This document shows positions 1 through 10,503 of a stretch of DNA of 64,000 bases, one piece after another (positions within the stretch are counted from its first letter, which is position 1; every line of letters starts with the position of its first letter). The translations under genes were made by a program, and so were the position numbers. Where the stretch lies: positions 13,242,922 through 13,306,921 of the forward strand of contig NC_092678.1 in NCBI RefSeq assembly GCF_964355755.1, written 5' to 3'. The stretch comes from Antedon mediterranea (Eukaryota > Echinodermata > Crinoidea > Comatulida > Antedonidae). A model generated the notes under the pieces. That model was not told where the DNA came from. It made no database searches and was given only the letters and a program-made list of their open reading frames with translations.

Positions 1-390
1 GGCGCTGTTGAAAATAACTTTATAAAGTTATAATTATTTGCAATTACTTTGCAATTAATCTAATAATCATTGATGCATTCACTCTCCTGACACTAAGACA
101 AACTTTTACATGTACACTCCTAAACCTACGAAAGCCTATTAGGGCCAACAAAAAAAAATAATATTGCTTTCACAAATTCGAAATAACGAATTATTAATTC
201 GTTTTCTCGAATTATTAATTCGTTATTTCGAATTTATTTAAGTAATTTGAAATTTCGAATTATTAATTCGAATTTTCAAATTAGTAATTCGTTATTTCGA
301 ATTAAATAATTCGACTTCTGCCCTTTCTAATGACATCCAAACCATCCCGGATTACATTAGCTCATAGGGTGCTAATGCAATCTGGTCATC
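1..390. other. AT-rich leader without gene, TTCGAA/TTAATTCG repeats
   Basis: No gene is visible. From about 170 to 312 the words ATTCG, TTAATTCG and CGAATTATTAATTCG recur in both orientations and give a dense set of short palindromes around TTCGAATTATTAATTCGAA. This looks like low-complexity or minisatellite-like DNA and not a coding or RNA gene. Confidence 0.5.
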
Positions 391-800
391 ATGCGTCCTG
401 AAAACCATTGGATTAGATTATATTTCAATTGTAGCTTAAATTATCAAGATATTATTGAGATGTTAGCAGAAGATCATGATATTTTGATAAGTAAACGGAC
501 ATTAAAGCGAAGACTGAAAAAATGTGCCTTAGTCGAAGAAAACGGCATTCTGACGAACTGGAAGCCAATTACAGACGTCAGGGATGCTACATGGGTACAG
601 GTGGATGCACATTCGTTGCACAAAAAATGGGTTAAACATAGATAAAGAGACGGTCAAATAATTTTAAACCTTCTTGACCCAGAGGGTGTCGAAGCAAGGA
701 GACGACGACTACACGTCACAGAAGAAAAAAATTAGGTACCCCCAAACAGGGCTCGAAACGAAACGATACAATACCGTATTTCCTTACAGTTATATAATAT
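391..800 (+). pseudogene. Fragment of an integrase-type (rve) transposase, N-terminal HTH region
   Basis: The open part at 391-645 encodes 84 aa with a helix-turn-helix-like pattern (LYFNCSLNYQDIIEML, then ISKRTLKRRLKK) of the kind seen at the N-terminus of animal transposases with an rve integrase core. After the stop, the same strand still gives NLLDPEGVEARRRRRL (about 661-705), which in this family follows the HTH and precedes the integrase core, so the fragment continues past stops and frameshifts. No D,D-E core is visible downstream. It is probably a dead remnant; related but different copies lie at 3660-4000 and 45809-47538. Family assignment is from pattern recognition, not a search. 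Confidence 0.5.
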
Positions 801-1247
801 AGCCCTTCGAGAGAGAAACAAGGTTGTGTTTATTCACGAACAAACTTTACCTTGAAGAACTATACCGCTATACCATATTTGTAATTCCTTGTACCAAAAC
901 GAAAATATGCTAATAAGAGCGATGAAAGGGTAAATGGTAGACGAAAAAAGTATACATTTTTTATTTCATAATGTTTAACATTTTTATTTCTATGCATTTT
1001 AGATAAAAAGACCAAGATATCCCTTGGAGACTTCCTAACATTTGTTACCGGTGCTGACTCAATTCCCCCTCTTGGTTTTAGCAACCAGATACATATAAAT
1101 GTTTTTAGTAAGGAGCGAAAGATGAGAGGTTACCCGACAGCCAGTACATGTGGGTTGAATTTACACCTCCCCCGTGGAAATGACGATCCATTGGAATTCA
1201 CAACTCTAATGGAGGAATCCATCATAAATGGCAAGGGTTTTAGAAAA

Positions 1248-1603
1248 ATTTAAAGATGTATTGTCCCCCAAAATCTTGAAGAATAAAAGATTTTTTAAAT
1301 CGGACTTTGAATAGGCCATTTTGCAGTTTTAATGAAGTTGTTTCCATAAGTAAAAAAACGAGAAACAAATTATTTCACCTTTAGAAAAAAAAAACAGTTA
1401 AACAGTTAAATTACCCCAAACTCATTGTCTTCCAGCCAGTTTGACCATTCATTTGCTTTAAATTACAGTTTTCTTAGATAAATATTTTTTTTTCAGACCC
1501 ATTTTTTTGTGAAAGTGAATAACTATTATGTGACATTAAAATAACATATTCAACAAAACAATTAAAAAAATATTTTTTTCAGGGGGACAATATATCTTTA
1601 AAT
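1248..1603. mobile_element. MITE-like element with ~20-bp terminal inverted repeats
   Basis: The left end reads TTTAAAGATGTATTGTCCCC and the right end is its inverse with one or two changes (GGGGGACAATATATCTTTAAA). The interior is AT-rich and non-coding. A related left half begins near 49236 (AAAGATGTATTGTCCC), so the family occurs at least twice in the window. The exact target duplication is unclear because the flanks are AT-rich. Confidence 0.5.
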
Positions 1604-1678
1604 TCTTATCAAGTTTTAGTAGCCAACAGTTTTGTAATTGTTTCAGAAATAAAATACTGTTATTAAAGTTTCAATAAA

Positions 1679-2947
1679 ATGTGGAAGGATGCCACAATTT
1701 CCCCTATCCCAAAGACTACCCCTGCCTCAATCTCTACATTAAGACCAATATCTTTGACATCGATTCTTGCGAAGGTATGCGAGGGATTTGTTTCCAACTG
1801 GGTTATGGAAGATATAGGTAAGGAAATTGATCGTAACCAATATGGTGGCATAAAAGGATCATCCACTGCCCATTGTCTTATTGAAATACTTGATTTGTTT
1901 TTTAAAGGTACAGACAATGGTAAGAATGTTGGGACCCTTATTGTGACGGACTTCTCCAAGGCGTTTGACTGTATCGATCATACTTTAGCTATTCAGAGAC
2001 TCTTCGAGCTTGGTGTCAGAAGCGAGTTACTGCCATGGATAACAAACTTTCTTACATCTCGTCGCCAACGAGTGCAATACCACTCTGCCTTGTCACGGTG
2101 GGAGACGCTTTCCTGTGGCGTCCCACAAGGCACCAAGCTAGGCCCCATAATCTTCATGGTAGTTATCAATAATGCCTCTGAGGAGTCTCTGGCTAAAAGC
2201 TTTAAGTATGTTGATGACCTCAGCCTTGTAGAAGTTCGTCCCGCAAATCAACCCAGCCAGATTGGAGTGGATGTTCAGGATCTGGATGCTTGGGCAACGG
2301 AAAACCGTCTCGAGCTCAACCCCAGTAAGTGCAAGGCTATGCAGGTTTGTTTTATGAAGGAACCGCCTAACCTTCCTCACCTTCAAATCGCTGGGGTGGA
2401 GCTCGAGGTGGTGTCTGAGACCAGGCTTCTGGGCCTGACTGTCCAGTCCAATATTGGCTGGCAGTCCCACCTTAATGATATTATTAGTAAAAGTAGTCGA
2501 CGACTATACATGCTATCACGTCTCAAACGGTTTGGTGTCCCGACTGAAGATTTGATCTCCGTGTATACGTGTTATGTTCGCCCAATAAGTGAGTACGCTG
2601 TCCCGGTTTGGCATAGCAGTATAACCAAGGAACAGAACTACCAATTGGAGCGAATCCAAAAGAGAGCATGCCGCATTATCGTGGGTGCGGATTACGTATC
2701 ATACACGGAATCACTGAAGCAGTTGGGACTCCATACCATGACTGAGAGACGTTACCAACTTTGCAGTGAATTTGCAAAGAAATGTGCTAATGCGTATAAA
2801 AATGCTGAGTGGTTTCCGAGAAATATGAGTACGCATAATATGGCCTTACGGAAAAGTAATACATACCGGGTCCCCAAAAATAAGACAAATAGATATGGAA
2901 ACAGTGCAATCCCGTTTCTCACTCGCTGCCTCAACAGTATTGATTAA
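1679..2947 (+). mobile_element. 5'-truncated non-LTR retrotransposon, reverse transcriptase ORF (422 aa)
   Basis: This is the C-terminal two thirds of a LINE ORF2: reverse transcriptase palm and fingers plus the C-terminal region. Visible motifs are TLRPISLTSILAKV, FSKAFDCIDH (first catalytic Asp region), GVPQGTKLGPIIF, FKYVDDLS (YVDD box) and RLLGLTVQ. The tail YTCYVRPISEYAVPVW, then ERIQKRACRII, is typical of CR1/L2/Jockey-group elements. No endonuclease precedes it and the frame starts within the RT, so the copy is 5' truncated near 1665-1680, just after a MITE. The reading frame is open for its whole length, suggesting a fairly young insertion. An AT-rich 3' UTR appears to run to about 3415, ending in repeated AAATAAA-like words. 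Confidence 0.8.
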
Positions 2948-3659
2948 ATAATAAAAGAAAATAAATGTATAATGTAACCAAATATTAATTAATTGGACAT
3001 ATTGGCCTAGTAGAAATTTCTGAATTTGACTCAATTTATTCTTAATTCTCATTTAATTTTGTATTTTATGTTTTTGTAAATGTATAATTGTAATTATTTA
3101 ATTGTCTGAAGTCGACTGATGTAAACCTTAATTAAGAAATCAATGTAAATACTGCAACTTAAATTTAAGATTATATTTTTATACTATAATTAAGTAATAA
3201 TGTATACACTATATCCTTGCAATAAGACTATATTTTTAAAACTTTATGTTTACATTTTCATATATTTTGTAATTGCGATAATTTTGTTTAATGATGACTC
3301 TTACTTTACTTGTCTTTTGAATGTATATTGTCCCTTACCATGCAATTCAGCAGATCTGCTGCCAATTGGTTTGTTTTTAATAAAGAAAGAACAAAATAAA
3401 AATAAAATAAACTAAATATTGTTGTTAAATTACATCTGTTTTACTGTATTGTACAGCTACATAACACAATTCTGTCTGATCATCACCAACTGAACATAAT
3501 ACTATAAATACAATTGTTTATATTGTATTCATTACATGTGTTCGTTGCAATTGTTCTAACTTTGTATGGAAATACTATCACAGCGACAATTAATTAATAA
3601 CAAAAACGATTTATAAAATGATAATGTGATATCAAATGCTTGCTGTGGCATTTGATTAG

Positions 3660-4000
3660 ATGACGTCAAGAAACATATTTCTAAGACTGCTGTATAACTG
3701 CAAACCTTCATCACATGTTTTCGGCATTGATAGCTGCCATTCTTCCAAAAATATGGAACATAAGTCGAACACGTCCTTATCGCATGTAATCTGGCTTTTG
3801 AAGATGGATTCACTTTCACAAACTTCAACTTTAGCCACATCAACGAGAATAATACACTCTTGTCCCCCGAATAAGTATGGTACATTGTACATCAATTTCG
3901 GGCGTCCAAACGGACCATGGCTATTTCTCGATTTTGAGATGCGATGGGCATTCCACTCATTTGCAACCGTGTCCAGTTCATCCTTTAAAAAAGGCAAATA
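3660..4000 (-). pseudogene. Fragment of integrase-type transposase, C-terminal region
   Basis: The minus strand encodes KDELDTVANEWNAHRISKS, then GPFGRPKLMYNVP and LYSSLRNMFLDV. This is the pattern found C-terminal to the rve core in the animal integrase-type transposases related to 391-800 and 45809-47538. A minus-strand TTTTTAAAG acceptor-like sequence sits just before GATGAACTGG (about 3986), so it may be one exon. No catalytic core lies next to it. Orientation is opposite to the fragment at 391-800, so they are probably separate remnants. Confidence 0.45.
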
Positions 4001-4019
4001 TAATACAGTACAGTAAAAA

Positions 4020-5150
4020 AACAAATAGTTTAATGACAGTTTAGACCGTGAAAAAAAACAATATCGTAAATAAAAGAGGAGTGATTTAATTATAGGCTAA
4101 TATTGTTTGCTTTTCAAATTGTTGCGAAAGCCCTAATTATTATTATAATTGTCGTACTTGGGGACTATAATACATAGCACACAATGTAATTGTTGTATTG
4201 CTTACCTGGATAATTTTCATAAAACAACATAAACCACGATTTATCTAATTTTGCCCTTACGTAAATTTATATATAGATTGTAATAATGTATAAATTTTTC
4301 TTAACTACCTACCCGGCTTCAAAATACTTTCTGGGTTTTGACTCTTTATTTATAAATTGTTATCTTGTTTACTTTGAAAGAGAAATAAATAAATGTTATT
4401 ATGAATGAATGAATATAAAGTTACCTTATGGACGATTTCTTTCTGAAACTAGTATGAAATATATCATTAAAGCACTGTCTATTAAAAGATACATCACAGT
4501 AACATTTTTTTTCTCTTTTAACCCACTTTTATTGCAATGATAAACAATATGGTGAAGGTTACATTATATATGTCTATCTATCTATTTATCAATGAGTATT
4601 TAAGTGATATTACACAGACAGAGGTTAAAAGATTATATAAAATATGTTGATATTGTGTTGAAATCTAGATAAAACAAACATGTCTACAGAGAAAATTTAT
4701 ATTACAGAAATAAAAAAGATATAAAGATTGATATTCAGTATTAAAAAGAGATTTGATATAATATAAATATATATGATAAAATGGTATATTGCATTATAAG
4801 ATTATGTTTTGTTTGAATGCTTTTATAAAATTGTATAGTTTTACATTTTGAACATAATATTGCTTTTATTATTTATATGATAAAATAACAAACTAATAAA
4901 TATTGCAAAGCTAAACCCAAACCGAAGTATGGGGATACGCCCTCGTCGCTAGCCATGTTTATTTTAATAGTTCTAGTTTAAATCCTGGCTAGCACCAGTT
5001 GCGTCTCGGTCATCCCAGACTCGGGCGCCTCCTAGAAAACAATAATATAATAATGATGGTAAATTAACAATTGATCGAAATCAAGAAAATTTACTGTATA
5101 CCGTACATTTATGTTTATTCTTGTGTATTTTTTAATTAAATTTTTAGATA
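4020..5150. other. AT-rich DNA without gene; fragment of a foldback-element end near 4252-4276
   Basis: No coding region is supported. At about 4252-4276 the sequence CCCTTACGTAAATTTATATATAG matches the right terminus of the foldback element at 32886-34686, so a solo end or deleted copy lies here. Positions 4910-5035 are locally GC-richer with no recognisable product. The rest is low-complexity AT DNA. Confidence 0.4.
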
Positions 5151-7158
5151 ATTGATTCAAGGAGTTTTTCTTTAACGTCGTTCCATTTTCTTTCTGCTTT
5201 ATTTAGATTACATAAGTATTCGTTTGAAATTAAATTTTTTAGTTCTATCTTAAATAAATTCCAAGTGATAATCCGTTTGCTTGTTTTATAAATAATGCAA
5301 GATTTGTAAATACTAAATGTAAATAGAGAGATGAGTTCATTAACAAGCGTGTTCTGAGTTCCTCAAACTATGTCTGACCATTCTGGGAAACTTGGCCGTA
5401 ATGTTTCATTAGTCGGAATACATTTAACGATCAGTTTACGGAACTTCGTTAAAACAGATTGAATGTTATTACAGGTGTACAACATATGTTTTTCACTTTC
5501 TCTTTCTATACAACACTTTTCGCAACCATCACTTTCATTAAGTTTCCACTTCTTTAAGTTTTTTCTACAAGCTAAGATACGATGTAATAATTTAAAATTA
5601 AATTGGGCGATTTTTGGTAAATGTTTCATATTGTGAACTTTACAGTACCATGTCTTGTCCCAGTCTATTTCATTTTTACCTAACTCAACTTCCCACTTTG
5701 CTTGTATATTTAGGATTTTAGCAACCTTGCTAACAAAAAGGGTATAATGAAAAGATGCCTTGTGTTTTTTATGAAATACGGTTTCTTTGACTTGCAGGTT
5801 AATTTGATTATTTTCTATTGAATTAAAGATGATTTCTTTCCACAAACATGGAATTGAATACAAGAGCGCAAAATATTCGATAAGTCCTTTTTGTTTATTG
5901 CTTAAAGTAGGTATCACTTCATCTGAAGTTAGAAATCTGTTATTAACGATAATGTCACATACCGATTTGTATTTGGAATGTAGCCATATTTTAAAATAAA
6001 GAGATTTTCAACTTACGGAAATTATATATTTATTTTCCCAAAGTGGGTTGTTTTAAAATGTCTTCTATATTTTGTGGAACTACACTAACAATATTATTCA
6101 ACTTAATCGCTGATTTTAACATTGATACATAAAAATCAGGCATTCTATTCAAGTCAATATGATCTTCAAAGTTAAGCTGAGTAGCACCTATAGTGTATAC
6201 TATTGGATACATAAAGTATTTCGGAATATTTTTCCATTTTCCTGGATCGGGACTGAGTAATCTTTTTATCCATGTTAGTTTTAATGAATCTATTACGGAG
6301 TTGAAATTTTTCATATTCAAGCCACCTTCGCATGCTTTTTTAATAATTTGTTCACGTTGAGCATTCCACAGAAAATTATAAAGTATTTTTCAACAAGTGG
6401 AATTATATGTAAGGGTACGTTAATTATGCTTGTGTTATAAATAAATTTAGAGATTGCAAGCGTTTTGATGATTGTTATTCTTCCAAAGAAAGTTAGATTT
6501 CTTTTTTTCCATAACTGAAGAACGTTTTGTAGTTCAATAACTTTTTCGTCCCAGTTTTTGTTATTACATATATCTTTATCATAGCCTACGTATATTCCCA
6601 AAAATTTGATTGGTTCTTGTGTCCATGTGATATTGAAAGGGGTATCATTACAGTCCTTCTTTGAACCTATCCACATCCCTTTGGTTTTATTTTTATTTAA
6701 TTTTAGGCTGGATATTTTACAAAATCGTTCAATTTCATGAAAGAAATATTTTAAACTCGTTTCTTCTCTTGTAAAAATGACTGTGTCATCTGCTAATTGA
6801 GCAATTTTTACAGTGTTCTCATGAACGTTTTCTGTTCTTGGTAGAACAATCCCTTTACATTTTGGATTATTCCTAATGCTTATAGCCATTATTTCTACCG
6901 CAAGTATAAAAGTAAAGCGGATAATGGGCATCCTTGTCTTACACCACGTTCCATACTAAACTTTCGGATACCCATCCGTTATTTGTCACCATACATTTTG
7001 TATTAGTGTATATTAAATTTATCCACTTAATAAATGATTTCCTAAAGCCAAACTTTTTTAGGGCTTTGAACAAAAAAATTCTATCAAGCGAGTCAAAGGC
7101 TTTCGCAAAGTCTAGAAAGATTATAGCACCAGCTTTATTATTATTTTCTGTGTAGGAT
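5150..7158 (-). mobile_element. L1-like LINE, 3' half (RT core and C-terminal region), interrupted by the Polinton
   Basis: On the minus strand 7247-6939 gives the RT core (IIFLDFAKAFDSLD), 6931-6317 the palm (IAQLADDTVIF, the ADD catalytic box, then LKLNKNKTKGMWIG), 6320-6030 and 5917-5363 the C-terminal part with a Cys-rich segment (CEKCCIERESEKHMLYTC) usual near the end of L1/Tx1-type ORF2. The frame is broken by several frameshifts or stops (near 6935, 6317, 6030-5920). The 5' half of the same element is at 24133-25565. The element side of the junction is the TAGGAT target duplication at 7153-7158. The 3' end, probably between 5150 and 5360, is not sharply defined. Confidence 0.8.
7153..7158. 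repeat. Target site duplication, left (TAGGAT)
   Basis: The hexamer TAGGAT immediately precedes the first base of the Polinton and is repeated exactly at 24133-24138 right after its last base. Six-base duplications are the known hallmark of Polinton/Maverick integration by a retrovirus-like integrase. Confidence 0.9.
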
Positions 7159-7487
7159 AGTAGTAAAAGTGGGACTTCAGACAGAAAATGACCTTGGTGT
7201 ATTTCCTGATTACGTAATTTCCGCCAGGTGGGTCTAATGAAGGTCATTCATTTCCTGTTATTGTAATAGTTATGTAATTTCCGCCAGGTGTTTCTAATGA
7301 AGGTCGTTCTTTTCCTGTTATTGTAATAGTTATGTAATTTCCGCCAGGTGTTTCTAATGAAGGTCGTTCTTTTTTTGGTTTTGTACTAGTTATGTAATTT
7401 CCGCCAGGTGTTTCTAATGAAGGTCGTTCTTTTCCTGTTATTGTAATAGTTATTTTATTTCCGCCAGGTGTTTCTTTGTCTCTTATT
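7159..7487 (+). repeat. Left terminal inverted repeat with four 60-bp tandem units
   Basis: The outer ~70 bp matches the inverse of the right end almost exactly. It is followed by a 60-bp unit (TAATTTCCGCCAGGTG, then TAATGAAGGTCGTTC, then TTTTCCTGTTATTG) repeated in exact 60-bp register, with CTAATGAAGG at 7234, 7294, 7354 and 7414 and a partial last unit. Tandem arrays in the terminal repeat may allow length change by unequal exchange or slippage; that role is inference. Confidence 0.9.
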
Positions 7488-7645
7488 TATTAATTTTTCG
7501 GCGCGAGGTTCTGGTACGTGGTGAGTGACGTCATTACTTTATTTATGATTTAAGACGGTGAAACAAAGTGAAGCAGTTATTGTTGTACTATTCTCCAGTT
7601 GTTTTGTCTATTTTTGCGTAGAGTATCTCTTTACAGTATTTCATT

Positions 7646-8200
7646 ATGTCTGGAAGTATATATTTTTCGCAATGGAGTTGTGCAGATACTGTTATAATAA
7701 TTAGCGATGATGAGGAGACTGTTGTTGTTCCAGGCAGTGATATAGATGATCGTTACATGGCGGCCGAAGAGGTTATCCCCGCCGGTATAGATGAAGGAGT
7801 CGAGAGGAGTAATAGGCCTACAAGTTGTATATTTACGTACGTGAACGAGGTGGAGAGAGAATTTTTGTTGAAAATGGAGCGTTTGGTTAAACAATTGTTT
7901 GCTGCTCAAGTGTTAGCCAAGTGTTGGGTTTTAAGTAAAGCGGCTTGTTGTGGTTGTGAATTTGACAAGAGCAGTCAAAAAGATCATGATTTCTGTTGTA
8001 TGAAGTCTCTAGAAGAACAGATTGACTATTTTTATCGGGAGGTTCTGGATAAGAAGTATGTTTCACCCGATACCGTTTACAACGAACTTAATATGCACGG
8101 AGAATATTCATTGCCTCGGTATAGACATTTCGTTTATTTTCTTGTCAATACCCTGATTAATTCAGAGGCTATTTTTAAGCTGTTGTGCGAGGATATTTAA
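7646..8200 (+). CDS. Unknown Polinton early-type protein (184 aa) with SIM-like motif and Cys/His cluster
   Basis: I do not recognise this protein securely. It starts at the ATG at 7646, 490 bp inside the element. Residues 16-24 (VIIISDDEE) fit a SUMO-interaction motif: a hydrophobic strand followed by Ser and acidic residues. Residues 101-118 contain CCGC, then SQKDHDFCC, a Cys/His cluster that could bind zinc and that resembles a motif I associate with other uncharacterised Polinton proteins. The N-terminus is acidic and the C-terminal half looks helical. Its place at the element end, apart from the structural genes, fits an accessory or regulatory role. The SUMO and zinc readings are inferences from short motifs. 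Confidence 0.6.
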   Translation: MSGSIYFSQWSCADTVIIISDDEETVVVPGSDIDDRYMAAEEVIPAGIDEGVERSNRPTSCIFTYVNEVEREFLLKMERLVKQLFAAQVLAKCWVLSKAACCGCEFDKSSQKDHDFCCMKSLEEQIDYFYREVLDKKYVSPDTVYNELNMHGEYSLPRYRHFVYFLVNTLINSEAIFKLLCEDI

Positions 8201-8296
8201 ATTGTGTTTCGCACGTGTCACGGAAACGAATGACCGGAAATAACAATCATTATCTTTTTAATCACTTTAATGGGCTACTTCCCTTACTGAGATGCA

Positions 8297-8303
8297 TATA
8301 TAT
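8297..8303 (+). promoter_or_regulatory. Possible TATA box for the PC4-like gene
   Basis: TATATAT lies about 90 bp upstream of the ATG at 8390, which would give a 5' leader of roughly 60 nt. It is AT-rich sequence in an AT-rich element, so support is weak. Confidence 0.3.
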
Positions 8304-8389
8304 CGGAGCTGATTCAAACGTAATCATTCAGAACTGGCACTCGTCTCACTCTCTCTACCTCTCTCCATTTCAGTTAAACGTTATTAGCC

Positions 8390-9136
8390 ATGCATTGTTT
8401 ACCTACTCCAAAAGTAGCCATCGGCGAGAAGGCCCGCAGGGCTATGAAAAGAGTTATGGGGAGTTCTAACGGTCAAGCTGACGTCTGCAGCAGTTTAAAA
8501 TTACCAAAGATGGCTTCTACATGGGCGAATATATTGGACCCGAGAAAGCCTTTTAACGGTCAAACTGACGACTGTAAAGGTTTTAAAAAACCAATGATGC
8601 CGTCTACTCAACCAAAGATTACCGTAACATCAACGAATCGGATTTTTCTGTCTGAAAAACGTCATGTGGTGGCTCAACGATGGGGTGAAGTTGTTTCTGT
8701 TTGCCTCAGAGAGTATTACCAGACGAAAGAAAATGGTGTCTACAAACCTGGTCCTCTAGGTATTAATTTACCCGTTCTGCTGTGGCAAAAACTTTTCAAC
8801 AACATTGATATAATTCTCCAGGCTCTAGAAGACTTACAAAGAGACATTAACATGGGGGTGGCGTTAAGAATCCCTCTTTCTGACTCACCGATAATACATG
8901 CGGTAGTAAGTAGCTGGAAAGAAGAGCAGTTTGTGTGTATTCGCCGCTATTACCAATCTGAAGAAGGAGGCAAGTTTAAACCCGGTAAAAAAGGTGTAAA
9001 CCTTCCAAAGAGTCAATGGTTCAAGATAATTGAAAAACACGGGGAAATACAGAAGATGATTGAGGAGGTTACCGACAATGTTGGTGTTGACGAAAACGAC
9101 AATGGAGGCCGTACACCATTGATGATGTTGAAATAA
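8390..9136 (+). CDS. Tandem PC4-like (p15 coactivator) single-stranded DNA-binding protein, 248 aa
   Basis: Two copies of a PC4-type domain are visible: about residues 98-148 (VCLREYY, then YKPGPLGINLP, then WQKL) and 175-228 (VCIRRYYQS, then FKPGKKGVNLP, then QWFKII). The pattern is a beta strand ending in REYY, a hairpin with the K/P-G-x-x-G-[IV]-x-L signature and a closing helix, as in the C-terminal domain of the coactivator PC4/Sub1. PC4 binds single-stranded DNA as a dimer; two fused copies could form the dimer within one chain. The N-terminal 90 residues contain a second repeat (NGQADVCSSL at 27-36 against NGQTDDCKGF at 57-66). A role in replication or late transcription is inferred. 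AATAAA follows at 9339. The frame is intact. Confidence 0.75.
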   Translation: MHCLPTPKVAIGEKARRAMKRVMGSSNGQADVCSSLKLPKMASTWANILDPRKPFNGQTDDCKGFKKPMMPSTQPKITVTSTNRIFLSEKRHVVAQRWGEVVSVCLREYYQTKENGVYKPGPLGINLPVLLWQKLFNNIDIILQALEDLQRDINMGVALRIPLSDSPIIHAVVSSWKEEQFVCIRRYYQSEEGGKFKPGKKGVNLPKSQWFKIIEKHGEIQKMIEEVTDNVGVDENDNGGRTPLMMLK

Positions 9137-9338
9137 CTTTTTTTTTAACGAACTCTAAATCTAAATATTTTGTTTATCGATGTATCTGTATTTGCAATTT
9201 TACTGGTATTCTTTGTATTTTCACGATTAATCTAAATATTTTTTTCTCGTACATTAACTTAAACTTATGTTTAATCCAGATTTATACAAACTAAAATTCC
9301 AATCGTTGTACTATATTTGATGTGTGTGTGCTGTGTTA

Positions 9339-9344
9339 ATAAAA
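9339..9344 (+). terminator. Poly(A) signal AATAAA after the PC4-like gene
   Basis: AATAAA lies about 200 bp downstream of the stop at 9136, in a gene-free gap before the integrase. A T/G-rich stretch precedes it. Confidence 0.4.
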
Positions 9345-9444
9345 AATTGTTTTGAAAAATTACAAAAAAGTAGTTGTTATTCGTTTTTTTTAAAGTAATG
9401 TTGCAAGCGTGAGTGTTTCATTTCATCGAGTGAGAGAGTTAGTT

Positions 9445-10503
9445 ATGGACAGACTATTGACTGCTACGTACTACGACCCAAAAAATCCCGGTAGTTTCGG
9501 GGGTGTCGATCGACTTTACAACAACGTAAAAAATGACTCTAATATTTCAAAGACTGACGTTCAAGACTGGTTAGAAAAACAAGATACGTACACTCTACAT
9601 AAACCTATTCAAAGACGATTTCAGAGAAACAGGGTGTTTGTTACAGCTATTGACGAACAGTGGGAATTGGATCTCGTTGACTTGTCTTCTTTAAAAATGT
9701 ATAATAAACAAAACACGTTTCTTATTACGTGTATAGACGTACTTAGTAAATATGCTTGGGTTTTACCTATAAAGAATAAGTCTGCCGATTCTATGCTTAC
9801 TGCCATGAAAAAACTATTATCTGGAAAAAGAAAGCCATTAAAAATTCACACTGATAAAGGTACAGAGTTTACTAATCGTAAAGTTCAAGCGTACCTAAAA
9901 ACGTTGACTATACATTTTTTCACTACCAATAACGAAACAAAAGCTAGCGTCGTGGAAAGATTCAATAGATCGTTGAAAACTAGGATGTGGAGATACTTTA
10001 CATCAAAAGCTACGCGAAAATATATAGACGTACTTCCAAAATTAGTATCGAGTTACAATAATTCTAAACATAGATCGTTTGGTACGAGACCCTCGCAGGT
10101 TACAAAAGATAACGAACATCAAGTTTGGAAAAATTTATACAAAAAGAAACAAAAGAAGCAAGTTCGCCCCAAATTCAAAAAGGGTAATAAAGTACGGATA
10201 AGTAGATACAAAATGCCTTTCGAGAAAGGGTACCTTGCAAATGGGACGGAGGAGATATTTAGGGTGCGTAAACGTATCGGTTCGGCGGTTCCCACGTATA
10301 AGCTGGAGGATTGGGACGGTGAAGGTCTGGAAGGTACTTTTTACGAAAAGGAATTGCAAAAAGTGTCCAAAAACGACAAGGATACGTATCGCGTGGAAGA
10401 AGTGCTAAAGAAAAGAAAACGAGGTGGGAAAACGGAATATTTCGTTAAGTGGCTAGGTTATCCGGTCAAGTTCAACAGTTGGGTTCAGAATATCGACCGG
10501 TAA
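9445..10503 (+). CDS. Polinton retrovirus-like integrase with C-terminal chromodomain (352 aa)
   Basis: DDE-type integrase that inserts the element and makes the 6-bp target duplication. From the first in-frame ATG (9445) the rve core shows WELDLVDL (Asp about 76), IHTDKGTEF (Asp about 137) and SVVERFNRS (Glu about 171), a D,D-33-E spacing close to retroviral integrases. A basic linker (KKKQKKQVRPKFKKGNKVR) and SH3-like segment follow. A chromodomain closes the protein (TYRVEEVLKKR, EYFVKWLGYP, NSWV; about 313-352), presumably steering insertion to marked chromatin. An in-frame stop at 9391 rules out a longer N-terminus; a GTG at 9409 is not a likely start. The frame is intact. The capsid gene begins 5 bp after the stop. 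Confidence 0.92.
   Translation: MDRLLTATYYDPKNPGSFGGVDRLYNNVKNDSNISKTDVQDWLEKQDTYTLHKPIQRRFQRNRVFVTAIDEQWELDLVDLSSLKMYNKQNTFLITCIDVLSKYAWVLPIKNKSADSMLTAMKKLLSGKRKPLKIHTDKGTEFTNRKVQAYLKTLTIHFFTTNNETKASVVERFNRSLKTRMWRYFTSKATRKYIDVLPKLVSSYNNSKHRSFGTRPSQVTKDNEHQVWKNLYKKKQKKQVRPKFKKGNKVRISRYKMPFEKGYLANGTEEIFRVRKRIGSAVPTYKLEDWDGEGLEGTFYEKELQKVSKNDKDTYRVEEVLKKRKRGGKTEYFVKWLGYPVKFNSWVQNIDR

Noticed and set aside
7159-7487. CRISPR-like array (regular 60-bp repeats)
   Set aside because: The units are contiguous without unique spacers and lie in terminal repeats of a eukaryotic transposon.
9409-9444. GTG-initiated extension of the integrase
   Set aside because: No ATG; the first in-frame ATG at 9445 leaves the whole conserved protein intact.
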